NCBI RefSeq assembly: GCF_900129195.1
Contig: NZ_FQUY01000001.1
Coordinates: forward strand, 310,001 to 374,000
Length of the DNA stretch: 64,000 nt
Direction: 5' to 3'
Source: Desulforamulus putei DSM 12395
Lineage (GTDB): Bacteria; Bacillota; Desulfotomaculia; Desulfotomaculales; Desulfotomaculaceae
Below are positions 8,975 through 16,945 of this stretch, in pieces. The translations under genes and the position numbers were made by a program. How positions within the stretch are numbered: position 1 is the first letter of the stretch; each line of letters starts with the position of its first letter. Under the pieces are notes generated by a model. That model was given only the letters and a program-made list of their open reading frames with translations. It searched no databases and was not told where the DNA came from.

Positions 8975-10231
8975 ATGATGCGAAAACCGACTAAATTTTT
9001 CCTGCTGGCTAAGACCGTCATCCTCATCATGGCGGCCTCGCTCTGTACCGGCTGTTTCGGCGGTCGGGAAACGGACGAAGTGGCCATTATCCTAGCGGTG
9101 GGCATTGACAAAGGAAAAACAGCGCCCCTGGAAGTGACCGTAACAGTGGCCAATCCCAAAGCCTTTGCTGCCGGCGAGAGTGGTGGAGGGGGGCAGGAGG
9201 ACCCCTTTTTGACAGCCAGCGTGGAGGGGCCGTCCATTTGGGAATGCTACCTGTTGTTTAACTCTTTCGGCGCCCGGGAAATGAGTTTTCAGCATACCAG
9301 GGCTTTTATTTTCGGTGAAGAGATCGCCCGGGAAGGTCTGTTAAAATATATCAATGCCCTGCTGCGGTACCGGGAGGTGCGCCGGAACAGCTCCTTGTTT
9401 GTTTGCCAGGGAACTGCCAAAGAATTTATGCAAAAGAACAAGCCCCGGCTGGAAGCTTCCCCCGCCAAGCAGTATGAATTTATGCAACGGATGTCGCAAA
9501 TTACCGGTCTGTTTCCGGATAGTGATATCCACCGTTTTTATATTACATTGAAATCCCTGCACAGCAGCCCGACAGCGGCCCTGGTGGGCATCACCAGGGG
9601 TGAAAAGGCTGAAGAAAAGACTGTACAACCCCTGCGGGTTCCCTATTATGCCGGGGAAGTACCGCAAGCCGGCGGTAAGTCCAATGCCGAGTTTATCGGT
9701 ACAGCGGTCTTCCGAAAGGACAAAATGATAGGAAAATTAACCGGTGATGAATCACGAACCATGTTATTATTATCAGGGCATTTTGATTTGTCTACCTTTA
9801 CCCTGGAAGACCCGCAACATAAAAACAATGTTATTACATTAAGATTGAGACAAGGCAAAAAACCGGACATAGAATTTAAGCGGCAGGGAGACAAACTGCT
9901 GATCCATGAAAAAATTTACCTGGAAGGGGAATTCTGGTACATTCAAAGCGGAGAGAACTACGAGGATCCAAAAAAGAAAAAAATTGTGGAAGAAGCCTTT
10001 GACAGGCAGATGGAACAACTGGCCCGGCAGTTGGTTAACAAAACCAAAGAAAAGGATTACGGTGATATTTTTGGGTTCGACCGGTATTACCGCAAACAAC
10101 TGAGCAGCTGGGAGGAATGGGAAAAACTGCCATGGAAAGAAATTTATGATCAGGCGGACATTGTTATAGATTTTAATACCAATATTCGTCGGACAGGATT
10201 AATGAGAAAGGAATCCCTTACTAAGGAGTAG
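8975..10231 (+). CDS. gerC: Germinant receptor C subunit, lipoprotein (Ger(x)C family)
   Basis: Lipoprotein subunit of the receptor, anchored on the outer face of the spore inner membrane. The N-terminus is a signal peptide ending in a lipobox-like SLCTGC with acylated Cys near residue 27; the -3 position is Cys rather than Leu, with Leu one place earlier. The body shows the GerC features ILAVGIDKG, the FGAREMSFQHTRAFIFGEEIAREG segment and a C-terminal DIFGFDRYYRKQ motif. It is 418 aa. The AGGAG is 12 nt from the first ATG, which is loose spacing. It ends five bases before a two-helix small gene. Confidence 0.9.
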   Translation: MMRKPTKFFLLAKTVILIMAASLCTGCFGGRETDEVAIILAVGIDKGKTAPLEVTVTVANPKAFAAGESGGGGQEDPFLTASVEGPSIWECYLLFNSFGAREMSFQHTRAFIFGEEIAREGLLKYINALLRYREVRRNSSLFVCQGTAKEFMQKNKPRLEASPAKQYEFMQRMSQITGLFPDSDIHRFYITLKSLHSSPTAALVGITRGEKAEEKTVQPLRVPYYAGEVPQAGGKSNAEFIGTAVFRKDKMIGKLTGDESRTMLLLSGHFDLSTFTLEDPQHKNNVITLRLRQGKKPDIEFKRQGDKLLIHEKIYLEGEFWYIQSGENYEDPKKKKIVEEAFDRQMEQLARQLVNKTKEKDYGDIFGFDRYYRKQLSSWEEWEKLPWKEIYDQADIVIDFNTNIRRTGLMRKESLTKE

Positions 10232-10236
10232 TGACG

Positions 10237-10407
10237 ATGAACTATTTATTAGCCCTAGGGGCGCTGGCCGTCGGTATTTATACCTTGTCCTTTGCTACCT
10301 GGTTGTGGAAACAACAGAACAAGCGGGGGGCCGTGGGCACCTTTCTATTGACGGTGATCACCCTTGCGGTATCTTTTTACTCCATCTTCCTCCGGCAACC
10401 CTTTTAA
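10237..10407 (+). CDS. Small two-helix membrane protein, candidate germinant receptor D subunit
   Basis: A 56-codon gene with AAGGAG at 10223-10228, 8 nt before its ATG, starting five bases after gerC. The product has two hydrophobic helices (LLALGALAVGIYTLSFATWLW and GTFLLTVITLAVSFYSIFL, each near 20 residues) joined by a short basic turn, KQQNKRG. Small two-TM proteins known as D subunits are encoded in some Bacillus ger operons and modulate receptor function. Position, size and topology fit that role. Assignment is by context and topology only, as such proteins have little conserved sequence. Confidence 0.6.
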   Translation: MNYLLALGALAVGIYTLSFATWLWKQQNKRGAVGTFLLTVITLAVSFYSIFLRQPF

Positions 10408-10482
10408 AAGGCGCCAGTTTCAGCCTCCGGCAAATTATTTTTATGGGAAGGCCAATGGGAAATTGCCTGTAAAATTAAAGCA

Positions 10483-10512
10483 TTTACTTCAAAATAACAG
10501 GATAATTATAAT
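10483..10512 (+). promoter_or_regulatory. Candidate promoter of the RQC/HEAT gene
   Basis: TTTACT (10483-10488), 18 nt spacer, TATAAT (10507-10512), about 48 bases before the next start codon. It suggests that the HEAT protein gene is transcribed separately from the ger operon. Confidence 0.4.
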
Positions 10513-10560
10513 ATCATGTGGAATACTTACCCTGGATTTACTTGGGGGATGTGATTGGCC

Positions 10561-12027
10561 ATGGATATTAAAGTACAGCCCAGGCCCGTGAACGGAGAAG
10601 GGGATTTGGCCCTCGGATTGGAAAAGATATTTACCGAGGAGTGGGGGGGACCGAAAAGCGCCTTGGCCCTGGCTTACCTGCGGGATACCGTGATTCCGGA
10701 CTTAATTTACTGCCTGAAAAAAAATTGGCACTTTCTTGATAACCCCTCCTTTCGGGAGATTCTGACTGCCAAGCTGAACACCCAGTTTGCTTACCCGCCG
10801 GCCTTTGCCGAAGGCCTGGCCGGGGATATCCTGGCCTGCGCCAAGGGGGTGCTGGGTGTCAGCCCGGTGGCCAACAACCACCCCTGGCAGCCCTGGGAAA
10901 TCATCCTGCGCATGTTTACCATCGGCTACCGCCTGCCGGAAATTGTCCGGAAGACCGGCTATCCGGAAGCTTACCTGGATGTTTTTCGCAAAAAATATTT
11001 AAAACTGCAGGAGATTGCGGAGGGGCTGGGCAACGCCTCCGAGGAACAACTGCTGGCCCACCGGGAACTGGCCGGCGCCGGGGTTCACCTGATCCGGTTT
11101 GTGGCGGATTTTCGCAACAGGTTTACGGTGTTTAAAAATTACTACGAACGCCTGCAGGCGGAACAAATCATCATGGACATGGAACTGGAACTGGACCCCG
11201 ATTGTTTGATCAAGCTATTTGAGGGACTGTTCCAGGTGGAAAAGCAGCTCAGCCCCGCCCGCTTTGCCGATATTTTAAAGGGCGCCAAAACTGCCTGGTT
11301 AACCGGCGAGAGTTATTATACCAAAACTGCCGGTTACGGTTTGCTGGCGGACTGGCCCAGGAAGCAAATCACCACCCTGCTGGACCGCTTGCTGGCAAGC
11401 AACCTGATCATCCATGACACCGGTCATGACAGCGTCCTGAGCCTGTCGGAACAGGCCGCCCGGCTCATCGTGCCGCTGGTGGTGCCGGCCCTGGCCGATG
11501 AAGTGCAGGCCATTATGCGCAGCAAAGCCCGGGATAAAATATCCCGCAGCACCGCCGTGTTGCTGGGAAAAAACCCGGAGATCACCGTTCATGTGATCCG
11601 GGAACTGGTGCGCCGGGGGGATCCCGCTGTGGTGCTGTGTTTTAAAGCCCTGCAGCGGCGGGTGCCCAAAAAGGTGTTTTTACAAATTGTCTGGGCCTGC
11701 GGGCAACTGGGGGGGAAAGATGCCGTTAACCTGTTAAGCAAAACCATTTTGGACCGGGACAGCCTGGTGAGGGTCCGCACCTGCCAGGCCATGGGACACA
11801 TGGCGGACCCCTCCTTTTACTTCGCCCTCATTAATGCCCTGGAGGACCCGGTGGCCATGGTAAGAGAACAGGCGGCCTTGGCCCTGGGCAGATTAAAAAT
11901 GCCCAGCGCCCTCAAACATATGGAGCGTATTCTGGAAAATCCTGCAGAGGAACCTCAGGTGCAGCGGGCAGCCAGGGAAACAAAGACCGTTTTATTAAAG
12001 GAAAAGGAGTTAAGGGAAAGTGAGTAG
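10561..12027 (+). CDS. Protein with RQC-like winged helix and HEAT repeats, unknown function
   Basis: A protein of about 488 aa. Residues near 215-290 resemble the RQC winged-helix domain of RecQ helicases: a conserved ILKGAKTAWL segment, then GYGLLADW, then a helix with LLDRLLASNLI. No helicase motors are present. The C-terminal 120 residues form HEAT repeats (ALQRRVPKKVFLQIVWACGQLG, VRTCQAMGHM, ALALGRLKM). The N-terminal 200 residues are helical and not recognised. Possible starts are TTG 10555 or ATG 10561; GGGGGA lies 5 or 11 nt upstream. The fold suggests a DNA-binding or protein-scaffold role, which is inference. A clear terminator follows. Confidence 0.6.
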   Translation: MDIKVQPRPVNGEGDLALGLEKIFTEEWGGPKSALALAYLRDTVIPDLIYCLKKNWHFLDNPSFREILTAKLNTQFAYPPAFAEGLAGDILACAKGVLGVSPVANNHPWQPWEIILRMFTIGYRLPEIVRKTGYPEAYLDVFRKKYLKLQEIAEGLGNASEEQLLAHRELAGAGVHLIRFVADFRNRFTVFKNYYERLQAEQIIMDMELELDPDCLIKLFEGLFQVEKQLSPARFADILKGAKTAWLTGESYYTKTAGYGLLADWPRKQITTLLDRLLASNLIIHDTGHDSVLSLSEQAARLIVPLVVPALADEVQAIMRSKARDKISRSTAVLLGKNPEITVHVIRELVRRGDPAVVLCFKALQRRVPKKVFLQIVWACGQLGGKDAVNLLSKTILDRDSLVRVRTCQAMGHMADPSFYFALINALEDPVAMVREQAALALGRLKMPSALKHMERILENPAEEPQVQRAARETKTVLLKEKELRESE

Positions 12028-12088
12028 CGCTTCCCGGATGGCCGAAAACTGCGTATCCTTAACAAACCCAATTGCCGGAACGCTGGCG

Positions 12089-12118
12089 GCAGTCCCCGTG
12101 GGGGACTTTGTTTTTTTT
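12089..12118 (+). terminator. Rho-independent terminator
   Basis: AGTCCCC (12091-12097), GTG loop, GGGGACT (12101-12107), then TTG and a run of eight T. Confidence 0.8.
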
Positions 12119-12219
12119 ATTCCCTTGCTTGACGGACTATTTTGTCAAATGAGATAATATTAATTGCAGTATGTTATGGAGCTTTTGTAGTATTTTGTTT
12201 ATTGGTGGAGGTGCTTTTT

Positions 12220-13143
12220 TTGCTGGAAAAAGAACTTGTGATTATCGGCGGAGGGCCAGCCGGATATGCGGCCGGCTTATATGCTGCCAGGGCTGACATA
12301 AATGCCGTCTTAATCGAACGAGGCATGCCCGGAGGGCAGGCTGCGTCCACCGAATGGATTGAAAACTATCCTGGTTTCCCCGGTGGCATCGGCGGCCTTG
12401 ATCTGGCGCTGAAAATGGACGAACAGGCCCGTTCCTTTGGTTTGGAAATCATGAACGCAGACGTGGAGAAGCTGGAGCGTCAGGGCGACGAATTTATTGT
12501 CTATACCGCTCAGGAACCCGTCAAAGCCAAAGCAGTGATCCTGGCCACCGGTGCCAAGCCGCAATTTTTGGGTGTTGAAGGTGAAAGCAAGTTCCATGGT
12601 CGGGGTGTTTCCTATTGCGCCACCTGCGACGGCGCCTTTTTCCGGGATAAAACCGTGGCCGTGGTAGGGGGCGGCGATGCAGCCGTGGAGGAAGCTATCT
12701 TTTTAACCAAGTTCGCCAGAAAAGTTTACATTATCCACCGGCGCGGGGAATTAAGAGCCACCAAGCTGATTCAAAAGCGGGCCATGGCCAATGAGAAAAT
12801 TGAATTCCTCTGGTTTTCGGTGGTAGACCGGGTGCTTGGTGAAGATAAGGTAGAAGCCGTGCGGATTAAGGATGTGCGCACCGAGGCCATGCAGGATGTG
12901 CCGGTGGACGGCGTCTTTGTGTATGTGGGCACCAGGGCCAATTCCGATCTGGTGCAGGATCTGGTAGAAACCGATGCCCGGGGCTACATTGCCGCCAATG
13001 ATAAAATGGAAACCGGTGTTCCCGGCTTGTATGTGGCGGGAGACATTCGTCAAAAACCCCTGCGCCAGGTGGTAACCGCCGTGGCAGACGGTGCGGTAGC
13101 AGCCATGGAAGTGGAGAAGTATTTGGCATCTCGCGAGGAATAA
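12220..13143 (+). CDS. trxB: Thioredoxin reductase (NADPH)
   Basis: Cytoplasmic flavoenzyme that passes electrons from NADPH to thioredoxin. It has the FAD motif IIGGGPAGYAAG at the N-terminus, redox-active CATC (SYCATCDG) near residue 135, an NADPH Rossmann motif VVGGGDAAVEEA, the HRRGELRA phosphate-binding segment, and the C-terminal GLYVAGDIRQKPLRQ FAD motif. An upstream in-frame extension to 12142 is hydrophobic and not part of the family. TTG at 12220 sits 8 nt after GGAGG (12207-12211), so it is the likely start, giving 307 aa. Compare the flavoprotein at 30605, which lacks the NADPH motif. Confidence 0.93.
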   Translation: MLEKELVIIGGGPAGYAAGLYAARADINAVLIERGMPGGQAASTEWIENYPGFPGGIGGLDLALKMDEQARSFGLEIMNADVEKLERQGDEFIVYTAQEPVKAKAVILATGAKPQFLGVEGESKFHGRGVSYCATCDGAFFRDKTVAVVGGGDAAVEEAIFLTKFARKVYIIHRRGELRATKLIQKRAMANEKIEFLWFSVVDRVLGEDKVEAVRIKDVRTEAMQDVPVDGVFVYVGTRANSDLVQDLVETDARGYIAANDKMETGVPGLYVAGDIRQKPLRQVVTAVADGAVAAMEVEKYLASREE

Positions 13144-13154
13144 ACGGAAAAAAA

Positions 13155-13232
13155 GCTGTATCTGGGTCAGATACAGCGTGAAAGGGAGAGGAGATTAGGT
13201 TGAGCATTTCAACCTGTTTAAGTAGTATCTCC
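13155..13232 (+). other. Structured region downstream of trxB: perfect hairpin plus nested hairpin
   Basis: GCTGTATCTG and CAGATACAGC (13155-13177) form a 10-bp stem with a 3-nt loop and no T run on this strand; on the minus strand it is followed by a T run. Next, GGAGAT (13190-13195) can pair with ATCTCC (13227-13232), enclosing AGGTTGA/TCAACCT (13197-13215). These precede the true terminator at 13296. They may stabilise the trxB mRNA or form a small RNA. Confidence 0.4.
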
Positions 13233-13295
13233 AAATCCGTAAAAAATATATGGATTTACTTGGGATTTTTACAAACTCAAAGTTTTCCAATGTCA

Positions 13296-13330
13296 GGTTG
13301 TTAACCATAACGGGTTAACAACCTTTTTTA
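13296..13330 (+). terminator. Rho-independent terminator after trxB
   Basis: GGTTGTTAACC (13296-13306) and GGTTAACAACC (13313-13323) form an 11-bp perfect stem followed by six T. Confidence 0.85.
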
Positions 13331-13397
13331 TGCGCTAAGTGCCGCGGCACTGCCTTTGGGAAAGTGCATTTGACAGGAGATCCTGCTAATTGAAAGG

Positions 13398-13426
13398 TTG
13401 TCAATTCGAAATAGTTAGATTATAAT
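13398..13426 (+). promoter_or_regulatory. Strong sigma-A promoter of the ATPase/wHTH operon
   Basis: TTGTCA (13398-13403), 17 nt spacer, consensus TATAAT (13421-13426), 38 bases before the ATPase start. An inverted repeat AATTGA/TCAATT overlaps the -35 box (about 13388-13406) and could be an operator, possibly for the wHTH protein of the same operon. Confidence 0.7.
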
Positions 13427-13464
13427 ACTACCAAACATATGTTCCGGTAAAGGGAGTGAAAGGT

Positions 13465-15330
13465 ATGTCTGCCATGGGTTGGCACAAAATTTTAGAACTC
13501 AGGGTACTGGGTGGTTTTTTGGATGGCCAGGTCATCACCTTTAGCCCTCATTTAAACTGCCTGGTGGGAGGCCGGGGAGCCGGTAAAACCAGCGTTATTG
13601 AATTAATTCGCTTTGCCCTGGACGCCTACCCGGAGGATTACCAGATAAGAAAAAGGTTAGAACAGCATATCACAGGGATCCTGGGAAACGGCAGGGTCAG
13701 GCTGCTGGTGGAAACAGCCGGAGGCCAGAGGTATGTGGTGCAGCGGTCGGTGGGGGACCGTGCCCCACGGGTTACCGATCAGGAGGGAAGACTGCTGGCA
13801 CTGGATTTAGCCCGGGGGCTTAATTTCGGAGTGGTCATTTTTAGCCAGAGTGAACTGGAAAGAATGGCCGAAATGCCGGAAGCCCAATTGTCTCTCATCG
13901 ACGGCAAATGTCCCTCGTACCCCTTCCTGAAAACTGAAATACAAGCCTGCTTAAAGGAACTGCAAGCCAAAAGGACGGAATTAAGCAGGGTCATTCAGGA
14001 GTCCCTGGAACTGGCGGAAAGGTTGGCCGTTCTTCCCGAGGTAAAGGAACGCCTGCAGGCTTTGGCCGGGGATCAATTGGACAATTTATTGCAGCGGCAG
14101 CGGGCAAGGGAACGGGAAAAGACCTTGCTGGACCAGTTGGTGCGGCTGGTCAAGCAACAACTGCAGCAGGATAAATGGATGCTTGCGTCACCCGGCCTCA
14201 ACCCGATTTTTTATGACGGGGAAAATCCTAACGGGGACATTCTGGAACAGGCCCTTGGGATCTTCATGGAAACAGATGCGGAGGTCAGTGAATTGGCAAG
14301 CAAAGCCGCCGCCCTGTGGGAAAATTCCTTAAACCGGTTGGAGAATCTGATGGCGGGTCTGGCGGACAGGCACCGGGCCGAGGAGTGGGAAGATGAAAGA
14401 ATACAGGAGAATTTACCGGTAAAGGGATTACGGGAAGCCATGCGGGAAAGAAGCCAGCTGTCTGCCATGCTGCTGGAATTGGAAAAGTTAGTTGACAGAC
14501 TGGCTGATAAGGAACAGGAGCAAGCGGCGCTGGCGGAACAAAGGCAGCAAGTAAAGAATAAATTGAAGCACTTGAAGGACAGTTTATATGAACAAAGGCT
14601 GCGGGCCTGCCAGGAGTATAACAACGTTCTGCTGCCGGATCTTCAGGTAAGTCTCATCCCCGGGGGAAACACCCGTAACTACCGGGAATTTCTGGCGTCA
14701 GCCCTCAGTAAATCAGGCTTGCATTATAACCGGTTGATTGACCAAATTATTTCCCGAGTACATCCCGGAGAACTGGCTGACATCATCCGCCACCGGGATG
14801 ACCGGTATTTGGAACAGTGCTCCGGCATCGACAGGGACAGGGCCCAACGGGTTGTTCAGGTTCTGGCTGCCCAGCTTTCGCCGGGTGAGCTGCTGGCTTT
14901 GGAAGACATCGTCATGGAAGATTTGGTGGAAATCCGGTTAAAGGACGGTGAGGAATACAAAACCACCCAGGTGCTGTCCAAGGGCCAGAAATGCACAGCC
15001 GTATTACCCCTGCTGTTGCTGGAGGATTTTCGTCCCCTGATTATTGACCAGCCGGAAGACCATTTAGATAACTCCTACATCTTTCATACTGTGGTACCCT
15101 CCCTGAAGAAAGTCAAGGCCGGGCGTCAAATAATCTTCGCCACCCATAATCCTAACATTCCGGTTAACGGCGAAGCGGAAAATAATCTGGTCTTGACAGC
15201 GGACGGCTGTCGCGGCAGGGTAGCATTGCAGGGGGACCTGAGCAATCGGCAGGTTAAAGATGCCCTGAACCGGCTGCTGGAGGGAGGTCCTGAGGCTTTA
15301 AAAGGCCGTCTGGAACGTTATGAGAACTAA
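13465..15330 (+). CDS. SMC/RecF-type ATPase with coiled coil, TrlF-like C-terminus
   Basis: A 621-aa ABC-class (SMC/RecF type) ATPase. Walker A is GGRGAGKTS near residue 37. A central coiled-coil region (about 155-400) is rich in E, L, Q and R. The ABC signature LSKGQK is near residue 510, Walker B LLIIDQPEDHLDN near 535, and the H-loop is FATHNPNIPV. The C-terminal segment resembles the ATPase domain of TrlF-type proteins, but the PHP nuclease domain of TrlF is absent. The start at 13465 has GGGAG 8 nt upstream; a GTG at 13456 lies within that site. It overlaps the following gene by 11 bases. Role unknown; DNA maintenance, regulation or defence are possible. Confidence 0.75.
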   Translation: MSAMGWHKILELRVLGGFLDGQVITFSPHLNCLVGGRGAGKTSVIELIRFALDAYPEDYQIRKRLEQHITGILGNGRVRLLVETAGGQRYVVQRSVGDRAPRVTDQEGRLLALDLARGLNFGVVIFSQSELERMAEMPEAQLSLIDGKCPSYPFLKTEIQACLKELQAKRTELSRVIQESLELAERLAVLPEVKERLQALAGDQLDNLLQRQRAREREKTLLDQLVRLVKQQLQQDKWMLASPGLNPIFYDGENPNGDILEQALGIFMETDAEVSELASKAAALWENSLNRLENLMAGLADRHRAEEWEDERIQENLPVKGLREAMRERSQLSAMLLELEKLVDRLADKEQEQAALAEQRQQVKNKLKHLKDSLYEQRLRACQEYNNVLLPDLQVSLIPGGNTRNYREFLASALSKSGLHYNRLIDQIISRVHPGELADIIRHRDDRYLEQCSGIDRDRAQRVVQVLAAQLSPGELLALEDIVMEDLVEIRLKDGEEYKTTQVLSKGQKCTAVLPLLLLEDFRPLIIDQPEDHLDNSYIFHTVVPSLKKVKAGRQIIFATHNPNIPVNGEAENNLVLTADGCRGRVALQGDLSNRQVKDALNRLLEGGPEALKGRLERYEN

Positions 15331-16054
15331 TTTACCTTTAGACAACCTGACCAAACAATTGGACCTGCCCTGCCGGCAGAAGTGGACAAGTGTAGCCCCT
15401 TACCTCCTGCACCCGGACCCCTGGTACCGGCGCCGGGCGGCCATGCTGTTTGAACATGACGGGGGACTGCTTTCCCTGGAGGAGGTGCTGCAGGGACTGG
15501 ACCGGTTTCCCGAGGACATCTTGCAGCAGGCCCTGGACTGGCTGCGGCAGTGGCAGTGGCCCGCAACAGAAGCGCCCGGCAGCAGCAGTTTGAAATTGTG
15601 CATAAAACTGGTGGACAATCCGGATGCCCGCATCGCCGCCGTGGGCAGAGAACTGCTGGGCAGGTTAAATAAACACAAGTGGCCGGGTCCTCTGAAAGAA
15701 GAGGCCATACCCTATCATACCGGCCCCGGGGACTTTGTTCAGGTCCCCCTCTTAACCATCCATCTTGCCAAATCTGAAGTATGGCTGGGCCACCAACAGC
15801 CGGAGCTGACCCGTGCGCAAAGAAGGATTCTTTTCCGCCTGGCAGAGGCCAGGGGGAACTTCCTGGAGGGGGAAATACTCTATTATGCTGTTCAGGGAGA
15901 AACCGCTGTCTATGGTTACTCGGGAGATGTAAAGTCCCATATCAAATTGCTGCGCCAAAAACTGGGTGACGATGCGAAGCGTCAGCTTTACATTGAAAGC
16001 AAGCGCTCTCGGGGGTATCGGCTGAATCTAACTCATGTGCAAATACGAGTATAA
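15320..16054 (+). CDS. HEAT-like protein with C-terminal OmpR/PhoB-type winged helix
   Basis: A 244-aa protein. The C-terminal 90 residues look like an OmpR/PhoB effector domain (LTRAQRRILFRLAEARG, GDVKSHIKLLRQKLG, KSRGYRLNL-like ending KRSRGYRLNL), but there is no receiver domain. The first 120 residues are helical and HEAT-like (YLLHPDPWYRRRAAMLF, VDNPDARIAAVGRELLGRL). It begins inside the end of the ATPase gene with no clear ribosome site, so it is probably translationally coupled and the two products probably work together. It may be a DNA-binding partner or autoregulator. I know of no described system with this pair. Confidence 0.65.
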   Translation: MRTNLPLDNLTKQLDLPCRQKWTSVAPYLLHPDPWYRRRAAMLFEHDGGLLSLEEVLQGLDRFPEDILQQALDWLRQWQWPATEAPGSSSLKLCIKLVDNPDARIAAVGRELLGRLNKHKWPGPLKEEAIPYHTGPGDFVQVPLLTIHLAKSEVWLGHQQPELTRAQRRILFRLAEARGNFLEGEILYYAVQGETAVYGYSGDVKSHIKLLRQKLGDDAKRQLYIESKRSRGYRLNLTHVQIRV

Positions 16055-16084
16055 ATACGGCCCGTTGAAGCGTCCCTCCTTGCC

Positions 16085-16205
16085 TGGCAAGGACAAGACA
16101 ATTTCGCCCGGAGCAAATCTTAGTGTACCCACGGACATAAGACTGTCGATGCAAAGACCTTAAGTGAAGGGGAATAACAGAACCACCCCTCGGGTTTGTC
16201 AGCAC
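16085..16205 (+). ncRNA. Structured leader candidate upstream of the ComK-like gene
   Basis: A 120-nt region between the wHTH gene and a terminator, with several dyads. GACAA (near 16095) can pair with TTGTC (near 16197). CTTAGTGT/ACATAAG encloses an 8-nt loop. GGGG/CCCC forms another hairpin near 16170-16190. Two GCAAA boxes (GAGCAAATC and GATGCAAAG) flank the central hairpin. This arrangement loosely recalls c-di-GMP-I (GEMM) riboswitches, but the tetraloop and exact cores differ. The following hairpin at 16211 could be the expression platform. Confidence 0.35.
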
Positions 16206-16210
16206 CCTGG

Positions 16211-16240
16211 AAAGCCTTGAAGCAAGGCTTTTTCTTTTTG
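16211..16240 (+). terminator. Rho-independent terminator
   Basis: AAAGCCTTG (16211-16219) and CAAGGCTTT (16223-16231) form a 9-bp stem with a 3-nt loop, followed by TTCTTTTT. It either ends the ATPase/wHTH transcript or serves as the switching terminator of the leader before the ComK-like gene. Confidence 0.8.
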
Positions 16241-16352
16241 CTTATTTTTCACCTATAAATCATCTGGTTTACACCGTAGCCATCCGGATTTCACGTATAT
16301 TTTACCAACGGACTATATAGTGGTGTCAAAAAGCCAGAAAGGAAGAGACAGT

Positions 16353-16922
16353 ATGACCAAAAACCGTTGGAAAGGTGACTTTGATCAAATAGCCTATTTT
16401 TGTCCCGTATACCTGCCGGAAGGGGACGGTACAGAAATTGCCGACAACCAGGGGAATCTCTACAACGATGCAAGAAATGTACGGAGTGTGCGGAAAGCGG
16501 TCTGCAGACACTTTGCCTTGGATTATACCGCCCTACGTAAGATTTTTCGTGAGCAGGGCGGTGCCGGATTGCCTCCGCTGACACTGGCGCCGGGCTATAC
16601 CCTGGTGGCTGTAAAGACCCGCACTGCCCGGTGTACGGGAGATCCTTGCTATGGTTTTATTCACCTGCAGTTGATTGACTCGGTCACGGAATCGGCACAG
16701 CCGGGGGAGAAATCCAGGATACTGCTGAAAAACGGCCTGAGCATAGGGGCCGTCAGTACAGTGAAAACCGTCAAGCATGCCATAGCCCTGGCCAACAGCA
16801 TGGCAAGAAACTGTCAGCATATTGAACAAAGAGATCGTTATCTCGCCGACTTATTCTATCGAATTCTTAAACTGTTAGAAAAGGAAAACAAAGGCGAATC
16901 TCGAATATTTAAATTAATGTGA
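16353..16922 (+). CDS. ComK-like protein, possible competence-type transcription factor
   Basis: A 189-aa protein. Its centre aligns by eye with Bacillus ComK: PPLTLAPGYTLVAVKT (ComK has PPIMVDP...FLFPT), CYGFIHLQLIDSV (ComK CGWISHVHVKEF), then RILLKNGLSIGAVSTVKTVKHAI (ComK TFSNGKTMELPISYNSFENQ). ComK binds AT-boxes and activates competence genes. The similarity is distant and the residues shared are mostly hydrophobic plus NG. The start at 16353 has GAAAGGA 9 nt upstream. It is preceded by a structured region and terminator. A ComFB-type gene lies at 52152. It may instead be an unrelated protein family. Confidence 0.45.
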   Translation: MTKNRWKGDFDQIAYFCPVYLPEGDGTEIADNQGNLYNDARNVRSVRKAVCRHFALDYTALRKIFREQGGAGLPPLTLAPGYTLVAVKTRTARCTGDPCYGFIHLQLIDSVTESAQPGEKSRILLKNGLSIGAVSTVKTVKHAIALANSMARNCQHIEQRDRYLADLFYRILKLLEKENKGESRIFKLM

Positions 16923-16945
16923 CTTTTTTTGAAGGGGGACATGGC

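Noticed and set aside
13155-13177. Hairpin as the trxB terminator
   Set aside because: No T run on the plus strand; the 11-bp hairpin at 13296 with six T is the real terminator.
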